From positions 8,979,994 through 9,043,993 of the forward strand of contig NC_064047.1 of the NCBI RefSeq assembly GCF_932526225.1: a stretch of 64,000 nucleotides of DNA. Reading direction: 5' to 3'. Both the position numbers and the translations under genes were made by a program. Source of the DNA: Nematostella vectensis (Eukaryota > Cnidaria > Anthozoa > Actiniaria > Edwardsiidae). The notes below the pieces were generated by a model, which was not told the DNA's origin, did not search any database, and worked only from the letters and a program-made list of their open reading frames with translations. Numbering within the stretch: position 1 is the first letter of the stretch; each line of letters begins with the position of its first letter. Shown here piece by piece: positions 21,611-32,640 of this stretch.

Positions 21611-22434
21611 TTTCTTCACACAAAAAACGACTTGTCTTCTACTCAGCGAAATGAGAAAATACATTTGTTTTCTTTTTTTCTTTTTACCTTTTACCCCGCG
21701 CGCGCCACACACACAAATTACCGCCAAAACAGCACACAGCGACCCCAACGACGGAAGTGAATTGTTTTCTCAAAAAAGAAATATTTTTATATTCTTCACT
21801 ATACATTTTTGTTGTGAATAATTTCAAAACTGTTGAGCATGATTCATAGTTCGGATAAAATTATAGCATTTTCTAACATTTTGGAACTTTTTGGTGATTG
21901 CGTTGTCGCGCCAAACTAGCCGGAAGTAAGAATTTAAATAAACATTGGCGGGAAAATGTTAAACGCTCGCTTTGTTTCAACATTTCCCTTGGCTGAAGTT
22001 AGTGAAAAGGATAATTCGAAGCCATTTCTTGGAGCCGAAGAAAGAAAAGGTAAACGGTATTTTCTTTCTTGGTTTTATTATTGCAAAGGTCTTTCTTTAT
22101 CCTCAAAGTGATCTACAAAGTGTGTTCATCTTTGTTGTTTACACGTTCATTTTATAACTTAATACCTTTAAAGTACTATAAAGCGTAAAGCACATAGAGT
22201 AGGACCTAAAAACAATCATATTTGCATCAAACGTAAGCTGCATGGATTGAAATATTTGATTGCACTTTCACTGTCAATGAATCTTAAGTTTCATATAGTT
22301 TAAATTAAGAGTTTAGTATGGGATTTATTCACTGACAGTGTAATTTCAGTTATTCAAGTTTAAACTTAACTTAGTGTTAAAAAATCAATTTCAGAATTAA
22401 AAAATTCGTAAAGAATGAGCTTTGAAAATCATCG
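21611..22434. promoter_or_regulatory. Head-to-head promoter region between TEX11 and the unknown gene
   Basis: 824 bases separate the two start codons. There are ETS-like CCGGAAGT at about 21920 and CGGAAGTGA at about 21754, and a GC-rich CGCGCGCG run at about 21698. A non-coding first exon of the plus-strand gene could lie at about 21950-22050 but cannot be proven. Confidence 0.55.
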
Positions 22435-22562
22435 ATGGAGACAGATTGTCTGAGCAGTGGTGTATTGGTTTCAAATCTCTATGGCAACACGGAGGTACAG
22501 CATAGCTCAGATGATGTGCGAGAACTTGGAACAACCGACAGCAATTCCCAGGTTTATAGATG
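22435..22562 (+). CDS. Unknown gene exon 1
   Basis: Starts METDCLSSGVLVSNLYGNTE. The donor GTAATG at 22563 was chosen because it gives phase 2, as exon 2 requires. An earlier GTTTAT donor would put a stop codon in exon 2. Confidence 0.75.
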
Positions 22563-25500
22563 GTAATGACTCTACTACATCAGTTAAATTGAGATACCCC
22601 CCTCCTATAACGTCCCTGAGTAATTGAATTGACAGTTGCACAGACAAGGGGGGAGATGAGCAGTCATAGGTATCATATGTAAAAAAAAGCCTCCCAGGGG
22701 GGGGGTTCACACGCACCCTGCGCACCAGCTGGCGTAAGCACCTGAGTCCATAATTCAGAACTGGGGGTAGGAGTGTAGTACTCCCCTATATCCACTATAC
22801 ACCCCTCCCAGATGCAAAGGCTTTTTAGGTGATTAGGAGAGAGGGGGGGAGTGGAGAGGGGGGATGTGTGCTGCCTAAAAAATAAGTTAACTAATTTTGA
22901 AGGGGAAAATGCTCCTTTATCTCTCCTTCTTCCTCACCCCTTATCTTAACAAACTCTCAAGAATATGGGGCTTGCATCGTGAAGTCAGGGGGAGGGGGTG
23001 AATAAAAACAAGAAGGTATTAGATAAACGCTTCTTTATTCTCATGGGGGTCAGGGGATTAGTGTTCAATCCCTACCCACTTCTGAATTTTACTGAAAATT
23101 CTTTTTGTTTGACTCATGTTCTTATATAGTTTTGAGGAGAAACAGCACCATATGCCTTGTAATAGCCTGAGGCAAACTGAAAAATGTCCAGCCATCCAAG
23201 CACAAGAGTATGACAACATGTCATTCACAAGCTCCCAAGAGGACCCTGAAGTAACTGCTGTAGTCATACAACAGTTTGGTAAATAACAGCTACGTCCTTA
23301 GTGTACTCACCTAAATGGCCTGACATCATCATCGCCATCATCATAAAATAATAATTTTAAAAAATGAAATAAAAACGATGAAGATGATCATCATCATAAT
23401 CAATCACTGTCACTATTATTTGTTTCTATCATTATCATCATCCCCATCATCACCATTACCAAACTCATAATCACCATCAAAAACAACATACAACCAAGAT
23501 TCTTTACTGCCAATTTCATTATGGATTGATAAAAGTTACAAATGATTTTGCTCGTAGATTACTTGTTACATCAGAGAGTAGATGTTGAGATGGAATTGTT
23601 CAAGGAAAGCATTCACCGCATAATTTCTGAGCAGCACCTGCAGTTCAGAGAAGCATTCAATCTGCCAGAGATCAATGGTGTTCAGCAAACAGAGGTGCGA
23701 AAAGAATGAAGTGCATAGAATGAAAATTATAGTGGTGAACCCATGGGGGGAGGGGGGGCAGTGACCCCAGACAGGTGTGTCAACAGGGGGGGCCGATGGG
23801 TCGGGACTCTGGTTGACCCATTTGTTGGTAGTTAAAAAGACGGTAATAATATTATGCATTTGTTTGGATAGAAAAAGTTTCTAGATGGATATAGTGACAC
23901 TCCAGTGCTAAGGATGCCAATATGAACGTAATTGATCCATGGGCGTGATTTCCTTCTCTGGACTCCACCCTGCATTTTCCTCTAGACACTCCACTGTACC
24001 ACTCTCTCTCACCCCTGCAGAATATAATATGCTATTAAAAAATGTAATTTACCTGTAGTAACAGTATATGCTTTGTAAGCTCCCCCCTCCTTTTTGGTAT
24101 CTTTGTCCCCCCCTATAAAATTCTGCCTTCAAAAAAGGACTTTTTATTGGAAAGATATTCCATAGCGCCAAGGGCATATTGTCAGACTATTGCACTTAAC
24201 AAACTGAAATTGAATGTGGTTTCCAAAGAGCTTCAACTTTGATTCTCTGTTTCACTTTAGCCTATGCATGTCGTCCCTCAGTCAAATCACTGTGAAGACA
24301 CAAGTTCAGGTAAATGCTACGCTAGCATTTCGTATTGAAGGGTCATCAAATACCATCCTTTTCCATATGATACCTAGGCCCGTACCCAGGATTTTTTTTT
24401 TTTTTTGGGGGGGGGGGTTGCGAAATACGAAAAAGTGCACCTAATTTTTCCGGGGGGGGGGGGGAGATCTCTAATAAAAATCTAAACACCTCCAAAACAA
24501 CAAATTGGGATGTCTTTGCTGTATCTCCACGGGACGTTTATTGTCGGATTTGGCTACATTCCAGAGTGATCTAGCTTATGCTTTTTAGTTTTGTCTACAA
24601 ATAGCCCGTCTATTGAAAACCAAAAGTGGACTTTTGGTCGTTGTGAGAGGCCCTCGTGACACAATGAACTTGCCCCTGGACATCCTATTACTGTATATAT
24701 GATTTTTTGTCAGCAGTCTCAGATGAGTGTCAGGTGGTAACTTTAGAAGACAAGTCTGATACTAGTGATGGGTGCCTTCAGCATCATCTAGGGTAAACCA
24801 GCTATATATTGAGTGAATTTCCCATAGTTTTTGTGGTATGTACTCTTATACACCAAGATATTCGTCACCTCATAATCAAAATGTTGTGAGTCACAAGGCT
24901 CGTAGCGCCAAGTGATTCCGCAGTATTGTAAATACATATACATGCATGTTTACTGTCCTGAAATTCATTGGGCCATAACGTTATACAGTTTCAATAAAAC
25001 CATCTGACTTCTCAGTCAGCTTCAGAGGTGGGGGTTGGCTCGTTAGCTTTCACACAATACATTTTTACACCAGATGGTAGGGTTTAGAAAGGGTGGGGGA
25101 GGGGGGAAGTAAACCAGCAATGCCATTTTGATGCATATCCAGGGGTGAATAGAGGTGTGGATTGTTGGATTGGGTCTCACTTGTGCCCAAGCTGGAATCC
25201 CATTAACAGTTAAAGGCAATATCAAAGCAACCCTTACTACTCAGGGCCGTTGCAGGTGGTGGGACACTGGGGGCACGTGCCCCCCCCTCAATGTTTTTGT
25301 ATTGTGCCCCCCCCCCTGCTACGGCCCTGCTACTAGTGTAATCCTGATACTATTATTTGACAGTAACGCGGATGAACAGGTTCTCCGAGCCGGCTGTGAA
25401 GAATACACCTGGGATGTGGCGGAAAGGTCTCATAGCATCGCCACGTCTTTACAGCAAGATCTAAGGTATGATCAAGATTTGAAAGGTTACTTGAAATTAC

Positions 25501-27112
25501 ATTGCTAACGGTTCTTGATTCCCACTGAAACGCAGCAACACAATTTAAAAAAATTAGCCCCGCAAGCGTGCATGTAGCTACTGCATAAGCTATTACAGTT
25601 TTAGAAATACTTCAGTGTAATTTCAAGTACATTACAGTACATACAACAGCTATATCGTGGGTTGTACATTTAGGTGGTTCTAAGCTAGCATAGCGAAAGG
25701 AACAAAGCCCGAAAAGTGCCTCATCGGTCATTTTCTTATAATTGTGCCCCACACCCTGCTACGGGCCTGAATTTTCAGTTGAGGTTGGGCTGTTCTTATT
25801 TTTGGAGCAATTTAAGGCTGCAGATGGTCTTAATGATGTACGTATGTTTTTGTGTATGTGAGAATATTATAATACTCAATGAATTATTACGAAAAGGCAC
25901 AAATGATCAAGAGCAATAATATTTAACCCTTTTCAGACTGGGCTATTTTGAGCTGGCTGGGTGGGGGGGGGGGGGGCTAAAGGGACCCCCTCCATATTTC
26001 ATGAACAGCTTAGGCTATGACCATCAAACTTACAGACAATGATCACCAGCATGCAAAGAATAGTCACGTCCTATTTTGGGTGTGGTCGAACAATTATGAC
26101 GTCACAATGACGTCATAAATACGATGTCTTGATATTCTTTCAAATATTGCCTAAATTATCGGATATCGGGTTGAAATCATTTTACATCAGGAGCAACTGC
26201 AGAATACCCGTCCACAAAGAGTTAACAATGAGACTTCAATGAGGCAGTAAATACAAGGAAAATGCAAATAAGGGGACGGGTATTCTGCAGTTTAGCCTTA
26301 CATCATTTAGATATGTCAAAATAAATCTTTTAACGGCTTTACAATGCAAAAAGGCTATAAAAACGTTTATAATAATTTGGGGGGGGGGGGTAATTTCCGC
26401 CATCTTGGATTCTTATAATTTTTGCGGTTGCCATGGTAACATGTAGCGTCTCCTCGACATGTAAATGGCATTAAAACGTCCGCAGATAGATTTTAGGAAA
26501 AGTCACCAAGTTTTATGGTTCAGAAGTTATAGCAATTTGAGGTGGGCTTAAAGAGCCCCCCCCCAGTCTGAATATGGTTAAGGGTGTTTTTAACAACACA
26601 ATTCGATATTGCATTTTAGAACACATCACGCGAATAAAACTCGACTCGGCATGTTATTAGCATTTTCTTAAAATTTGGTGAAATCTCAGGCTGGACGTTC
26701 TTATAAAAGGTTCTTATAAAAAATTGTAACTACTAAAACAATCACACGATTTGGCTGTTTTTTCTGGATTTTCTCTAGTCCGAGTATCAGGCGATTTTAT
26801 TTTTCAAAAGTCGGGGTTCCGGTATACTTCAAAGGGAACGATAAAAGGGCCTGACACTCGGGCTAGATTTTCACCGAATGTTAGGGGGTTATTTCGTGGC
26901 CTTTCCTTCGTCATAAAGGCTTGTTTATAAAATATTCCTATTTGTTTTACAGATATGAACAATATCAGTTGTGCGAAATGACAGACACCTCCCCAGAATG
27001 CCGGCCGCCCGAGCAGACGGTAGATCAAGCGCTGAATACATGCTTACTCAGAATGATGACATCGTCTTCAGTCATATCAGAGACTCTCAGAAGGCAAGAA
27101 TTCGCTCCATGA
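22435..27112 (+). CDS. Unrecognised 260-residue acidic protein, seven exons
   Basis: I do not recognise this protein. Seven exons join in consistent phase and total 783 bases including the TGA, which strongly supports a real gene. It starts METDCLSSGVLVSNLYGN and ends SETLRRQEFAP. The N-terminal third is polar and acidic. The middle (DYLLHQRVDVEMELFKESIH, then RIISEQHLQFREA) looks like a charged helix, perhaps a coiled coil. The C-terminal part is CEEYTWDVAERSHSIATSLQ, then QDLRYEQYQL. I see no signal peptide and no membrane segment. Gene position opposite TEX11 suggests shared expression, as inference only. An intron holds a dispersed repeat with a nested transposon (25.8-26.7 kb). A polyadenylation signal lies 518 bases past the stop. 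Confidence 0.8.
23130..23278 (+). CDS. Unknown gene exon 2
   Basis: Reads FEEKQHHMPCNSLRQTEKCP onward to EVTAVVIQQF. ATATAG acceptor, GTAAAT donor. Confidence 0.8.
23558..23694 (+). CDS. Unknown gene exon 3
   Basis: Reads DYLLHQRVDVEMELFKESIH and then RIISEQHLQFREAFNLPEI. CGTAG acceptor, GTGCGA donor. Confidence 0.82.
24282..24309 (+). CDS. Unknown gene exon 4
   Basis: A 28-base exon reading SNHCEDTSS. CCTCAG acceptor, GTAAAT donor. Confidence 0.72.
24366..24470. mobile_element. G-run repeat beginning TAGGCCCGTACCCAGG
   Basis: A short dispersed repeat with poly-T and poly-G runs. A related end (CCTGGGTACGTGCC-type, inverted) lies at 52385-52435, and both sit after CCATATGATACCT. Confidence 0.5.
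24714..24792 (+). CDS. Unknown gene exon 5
   Basis: Reads AVSDECQVVTLEDKSDTSDG and then CLQHHL. TGTCAG acceptor, GTAAAC donor. Confidence 0.8.
25240..25335. mobile_element. Small palindromic element with CAGGGCCGTTGCAGG ends
   Basis: CAGGGCCGTTGCAGG at the left and CCTGCTACGGCCCTG at the right form imperfect inverted ends around G- and C-runs. A half copy lies at 25745-25770. Confidence 0.6.
25364..25465 (+). CDS. Unknown gene exon 6
   Basis: Reads NADEQVLRAGCEEYTWDVAE and then RSHSIATSLQQDLR. TGACAG acceptor, GTATGA donor. Confidence 0.85.
25765..26730. mobile_element. Dispersed repeat, copy 2, split by another element
   Basis: Outer parts match 20500-20775. About 25926-26580 is an insert with inverted ends around TTCAGACTGGG and CCCAGTCTGAA, containing two TGACGTCA-type motifs. 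Confidence 0.7.
26953..27112 (+). CDS. Unknown gene exon 7 with stop codon
   Basis: Reads YEQYQLCEMTDTSPECRPPE and ends SETLRRQEFAP before TGA. TTACAG acceptor preceded by a T-rich tract. Confidence 0.82.
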
Positions 27113-27189
27113 TAATCTGGATTTTGCTTGTTATAGGTTCTAGGAGATTCCTAGAAGGCCTTGTATAGATGTCATAAGTGACCAGGCCT

Positions 27190-27312
27190 TAAGCAGGGGC
27201 GGATCTAGCTAAAGGGGGGGGGGGGCTGGTTTACATATGGCTTTCTGGCAGCCCAAGGGAAGGGGGAGGTTAAACCCCCTAACCCCTCCCCCTTCCCCTA
27301 GATCCGCTACTG
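27190..27312. mobile_element. Small MITE-like element with AGGGGCGGATCTAG ends
   Basis: Left AGGGGCGGATCTAGC and right CCCCTAGATCCGCTAC are inverted. Poly-G lies inside. It belongs with the similar element at 34917-35210. Confidence 0.6.
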
Positions 27313-27629
27313 TTGAGTCAGTCAGATGATCAGAATTTGAATCTTGGCAAATCTTAGTTCAACGGAGCCACGGATTGTCTTGGCTGTTCTAAGAATGCGG
27401 GAGATTCTTATAATTTAACTTCTGATCGTGAACAAGCCTTCCACGTGATCAAAGCGGTGCCCCTTAAATCAAAGGGCAAGAATGTTACTCTTAGATTGTC
27501 TTAGAAGGTCTTGTACATAAGCAAAGCGTCTTTCCTGTATCTTGGACCATACTATAGTCTTGAATATTCAAGAAAATATACTAGACTAATTGGGAAACAA
27601 TGATGGTGTAAAGAGGTTTATGGTTTTAA

Positions 27630-27635
27630 AATAAA
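27630..27635 (+). terminator. Candidate polyadenylation signal AATAAA
   Basis: AATAAA at 27630, 518 bases after the stop codon of the seven-exon gene and followed by T-rich sequence. Confidence 0.45.
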
Positions 27636-27759
27636 ATATCATCTTTATTAAATAAGTTCAAATGATTTCTGGATGCTAGATTTTTTTTTTTAAGTTTTGT
27701 TCCAGAAGATTTATACTCCGCACAGACGAACAAAATAGATTTACTTGCAGGATTACTTA

Positions 27760-28095
27760 TTTCTTCCTCGTTATTTGCCAACATTTTCAGCTATGATATC
27801 ATATATTACAGAAAAGAAAATATAAGTGAGGTTTCAGATTGCTGTCTCGTTAGCCAATTACCAACATTTTCAGGAAAGTTGACGCCGCTGTAATAAAAAC
27901 ATATGACACAGGAAATATTAGTAAGGTTTTCTATTTCTGTCTCGCTAGCCAATTGCCAGCTTTTTCAGGAAAGTTGACGCAGATGTAATAAAAATATTAC
28001 AGAAAAGGAAATATTACTAAGGTTTCCTATTTCTGTCTCGCTAGCCAATTACCGGCATTTTAAGGAAAGTTAACGCAGATGTAATAAAATAATAA
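27760..28095. repeat. About 90-bp tandem repeat, four copies
   Basis: Units repeat TCTCGCTAGCCAATTACC, AGGAAAGTT and CGCAGATGTAATAAAA at roughly 90-base spacing. Confidence 0.82.
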
Positions 28096-28105
28096 TATCC
28101 AAATA

Positions 28106-28325
28106 AACCCATTGAAGAGCCGACTAGCAGGCTATCTCGCACCTTATAAATCTACTGCAATTGTTTACTACGGAAAACCTCCATAAAAAGGTAGGTTCAC
28201 TTAAGGTGGGATATAGCCTGTTATCCGGCTCTCCAGTGGGTTTATTAGAATTTTTTTTAAGAGTTTCGGGATTCCTGTGGAAGGGGGAAAGGAGAATCTC
28301 CTTCCCTCCACAGGAATCCCAATAA
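28106..28325. mobile_element. Palindromic MITE, copy 1
   Basis: Carries AGCCGACTAGCAGGCTATCT, AACCCATT-type words, and the inner palindrome GGGATTCCTGTGG with CCACAGGAATCCC. Related copies lie at 29214-29378 and 31409-31513. Confidence 0.7.
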
Positions 28326-28933
28326 ATTATGAGAACTAAGCGAGGGGTACATAGAGAGATTTTCATTAACCCGTGTGAACTACACTTTCGCGTATTGCAT
28401 TTTATTGTGATCAGATTCTATTGTTCTTTTTTGTGTTTTACTTTTTCGTATAATTTTTCCTTTTGTCTTTTGTTACTTTGCAATTTTGACCTTGGCCCCT
28501 GCTAAACTTAAAAACAATTCGGCTCTTTTTGGGTCAGTACGCAGCTCTTACAAGCTGCAATTTGATTGGGCAAATGAACAATATCCGCACCTCGACACAA
28601 AGAACGAGAAGAATAGAGACAAAATAACTCCTTTGTAGAGCAAAGATAATAGGAGACAAAGCAGCTGCGTACTTACTCCTCTTTTTAAGATCGGCGTTGT
28701 TCTGCGCACTTAACTAAGCAAGTCGCGTTTTTGCTGGTGGCAGCGAGCGTGAAGATGAAATTTCTTTAAGCTAAATGGCAAAAAAAATAAACGGTAAAGC
28801 CGGACAACTATTGTGCATTATTTATAAGTTGTTGCTCCTTATTTTAAATCTTTATCATTGTATTTCAATAGACCACCGAATGAAATATTACGTCAAAAAT
28901 GGCTTATTTGAAAACAAGAATGAAACGAATATT

Positions 28934-28934
<1 letters not shown>

Positions 28935-28965
<31 letters not shown>

Positions 28966-28992
28966 TATTATTATTATTATTACTATTATTAC
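28935..28992. repeat. (ATC)n and (ATT)n microsatellite
   Basis: Uninterrupted ATC triplets followed by ATT triplets, inside the first 1.9-kb unit. Confidence 0.9.
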
Positions 28993-29213
28993 AAAAGTTG
29001 AAACTCTAGCGCCAGGCGCGTAAATTGGGGGGAGGGGGGCGAACTGGGTTCGCTTCCACCCATCCTCCCTCTAAACGCGGCCAAAAGCCCCACTTTTCCC
29101 TAAACCTTTTCAACATCTTAAAGTTATTGTCACACTTTTAGTTTTCCGTGCTAAATACTGTCAAAAAAGGCTAAGCACGATGTCGTGGTAAACAACTGCA
29201 GTAAGATTTCTAA

Positions 29214-29378
29214 GGTGCGAGATAGCCGGCTCTCCTGTGGGTTTAATTTTGGGAAAAAATTCTGAGTTTCGGTATTCCTGTGGAAGGGGGAAAGAAGACT
29301 TCCACAGGAATCCCGAAACTCTGATAAAAATAATTTCCAAATAAACCCATTAGAGAGTCGGCTAGCAGGCTAGGTGCG
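29214..29378. mobile_element. Palindromic MITE, copy 2
   Basis: Inverted ends (GCGAGATAGCCGGCTCTC and GAGTCGGCTAGCAGGCTAGG) around the GTATTCCTGTGGAAGG and TTCCACAGGAATCCC palindrome. Confidence 0.75.
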
Positions 29379-31408
29379 AGTTTACTCTTTAAGAATAATT
29401 CATTAGACTCTGTGAAACTCGAATCGTGTTCTGTTGGAAATGACGGAATTCAAAAAAGGTCCGGGGTTCTGCCAGCTTCACAAATAATTTGGCGTAAATC
29501 ATTGCGTTCTAGCGTTTTAAAGCTTCCAAAATTTTTATCAGACAGAGCAGGGAATTTCATGTCTTGCTCTTTGAATTCCATTGTTTTTGCCGTCGCCGTC
29601 TAGCGATGTAAATCATTCCTTTGTCGCATAGAGGTACAGTCATCTGAGCTATGTAATGTGCTTTTACATTCGTCATGGTTGAAGAATGACACCAAATCAA
29701 AACACAAGGGTGGCGGCGCAGTTGGGCCGAATGTCGTGTGGCGCGCGGCGCGAGAGAGCTTAGTAACAGGGAGAGACTTACTATGCATGCTAACTTGCTA
29801 CAATACAATAGAACTCCATGATATGGAAGTGGTTAATAAAGAGCTTACCCTACAAAACCGGCTTTATTGCATTATTTGAATTCTTTATATTAGATATCGA
29901 TACGACATGAGGCAAAACTTTTCGCATTCTTTTACATTATCAGCGGGTCCTCAAAGCCATTTTAAGATGATCTCAGGGAAAAGCCTGAGTCTTGAAGATA
30001 CCAGGTCGTACAGGGGCAATTGAAATTTCGCGCTCTGTAAAGCTACAGAAACCGCTTTTAGAAGTCACACCCAACTAGGTTATGAGGGCTACCACCTGTA
30101 AAAGATGACGGGAGCTATTTCACAACTGGTGTTTAATTACGTCTGACAAGCCCTGCTTTATTTGTTTGTGCACCTTATATAATGGAATGTTCACGTTGTG
30201 AGAACTTAGCGAGGGATACATATTTCACGAATAAAAAAGATACGGCAACATAAACCATCTCAATCACAAACAAACTTTCGTTAGCTTTCAAAGCGACAAA
30301 TACGACAGGTTGATTGCCCTTGTAGCTTTCGGCACCCTATTATCCGTAAGCACGTACTATTTTGCACAAAGATACCTTTTTCGTATAATTTTTCCTTTTG
30401 GCCTTGGTTACTTTGCAATAATTGACCTTGGCGCCTGCGAGACTAAAAAACAAAATTCTGTTCTGACCACCCCACAAAGCCAGTCGGCGCGTTTTTGCTG
30501 GTGGCAGCGAGCGTGAAAATGATTTTTTTAAGGCTAAATGGCAAAAATAACAGGTAAAGCCAGACAAACATTGTGCATTGTTTATTAGTTGTTGCTCCTT
30601 TTATCAAATCTTTATCATTGTATTTCAAAAGACCACCAAATGAACAAACGCCCTTGGTTGACCTTACGGGCCTTGTCACACTGTTGCTCTCGCTCGAGTT
30701 ATAATCTCTTCTCGTTTCACATAAAAGTGGTCTGAAAAAACCCAATCTAACCACAACTTATGTGAATTTTTTGCAAATAATTGCCATAAAAATCACGTTA
30801 ATTCTATAGCAGATATCGATGTAATGCTCCCGCATGCTATATGCCATATACAGTGATACCTCCAATAAGGTGTCGTTTGTTAAAATTATCATTTTAATTG
30901 GACAATTGGCCATTCGATTACCTGCAGCACCAGACGACCGCCCGGGTAATTATGGCACCAGTTTGATTTCAAACAAGCTCATTTGAAAATTATATCGGTC
31001 AGTACCCTGTAACATCACTATGATTATTTGTTCAGTTTATGTACTTAACTAGTAGTTGATTAAAAAGGAAAGGACTCGTTTTGGTATGTTTGGAATCCTA
31101 AAAACAAGATCGTCCATTCCTGTTGGATGAGAAATGCCAATGAAAACCCCCACTGATGAGTTACCTTTCCGACAAATTTGTTTTACCAGTTACTTAGAAA
31201 TCTTGGCAAGTTGATTAAGATAACAAAAACAAAAGAGAACAAAAACCTGCTATGCTGATATGCTTTTAAAGTCCATTTATTTAAGAAATTGCCTTTACTG
31301 CATTGCTCAGTATTTTACCAACTACGCCAAATTACGAAATCATCTTTCCCGCAAAATATGTTTGTCCAAATTAGGTCAAAAATGGCTTTTTTGAAAACAA
31401 GCATGAAT

Positions 31409-31513
31409 GGATTCCTGTGGAACGGAGAAAGGAAACTTCCACAGGAATCCCGAAACTCTGATAATAATAATTTCCGAATAAACCCATTGGAGAGTCGGCT
31501 AGCAGGCTAGGTG
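31409..31513. mobile_element. Palindromic MITE, copy 3 (truncated)
   Basis: Right half of the same MITE, with GATTCCTGTGGAACGG and GAGTCGGCTAGCAGGCTAGG. The left end is missing. Confidence 0.7.
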
Positions 31514-32640
31514 CACGTTTACTCTTTAAGAATAATTCATTAGACTCAGTAAAGGTATGAGGTATGTAATGTGCTTTTACATTCGTCATGGATTGAAGAA
31601 TGGCACCAAATCAAAACCCCAAGTTGGGCCGAATATCGTGTGGCGCGCAGCGCGAGAGAGCTTAGTAACAGGGAGAGACTTACTATGCATGCTAACTTGC
31701 TACAATACAATAGAACTCCATGATATGGAAGTGGTTAATAAAGAGCTTACCCTACACAGCCGGCTTTATTGCATTCTTTGAATTCTTTATATTAGATATC
31801 GATACGACATGAGGCAAAACTTTTCGCATTCTTTTACATTATCAGCGGGTCCTCAAAGCCATTTTAAGATGATCTCAGGGAAAAGCCTGAGTCTTGAAGA
31901 TACCAGGTCGTGCAGGGGCAATTGAAATTTCGCGCTCTGTTAAGCTACAGAAACCGCTTTTAGAAGTCACACCCAACTAGGTTATGAGGGCTACCACCTG
32001 TAAAAGATGACGGGAGCTATTTCACAACTGGTGTTTAATTACGTCTGACAGGCCCTGCTTTATTTGTTTGTGCACCTTATATAATGGAATGTTCACGTTG
32101 TGAGAACTTAGCAAGGGGTACATATTTCACGAAATATAAAAGATACAACCGTAACAACCATCTTTATCACAAATAAACTTTTGTTAACTTTCAAAGCGAC
32201 AAATACGACAGGTTGATTGCCCTTGTAGCTTTGGGCGCCCTATTATCCGTAAGCACGTAGTATTTTGTACAAAAAGAGACCTTTTTCGTATATTTTTTTC
32301 CTTTTGTCTTTGGTTACTTTGCCATAATTGACCTTGGCGCCTGCGAGACTGTTAAAAAATAATTCGGCTCTTTATAAAGATCGACATTGTTCTGCGCACC
32401 CCACAAAGCCAGTCGTGTTTTTGCTGGTGGCAGCAAGCGTAAAAATGATTTTTTTTAAGCTCTATTACAAAAATAACCGTGATATTACCGGTAAAGGACA
32501 AATATTGTGCATTGTTTAATATTTTTTGCTCTTTATTTCAAAGCTTTTATTGTATTTTAATGGACCACCCGCATTAAATAACGCCCTTGGTTGACCTAAC
32601 GGGCCTTGTTGCGAGGGCGCCTGACTGGGTCTGCTTACGC

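Larger units (their letters stand above)
28320..32640. repeat. Tandem array of a 1.9-kb unit, about 2.3 copies
   Basis: GAGAACT-x-AGCGAGGG-type words start at 28331, 30191 and 32101. Another landmark, ATTCGTCATGG, is at 29669 and 31581. TTTTTGCTGGTGGCAGC occurs in all three copies. Periods are 1860 and 1911 bases. Copies two and three are the most alike. I see no conserved long open frame. Confidence 0.85.
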
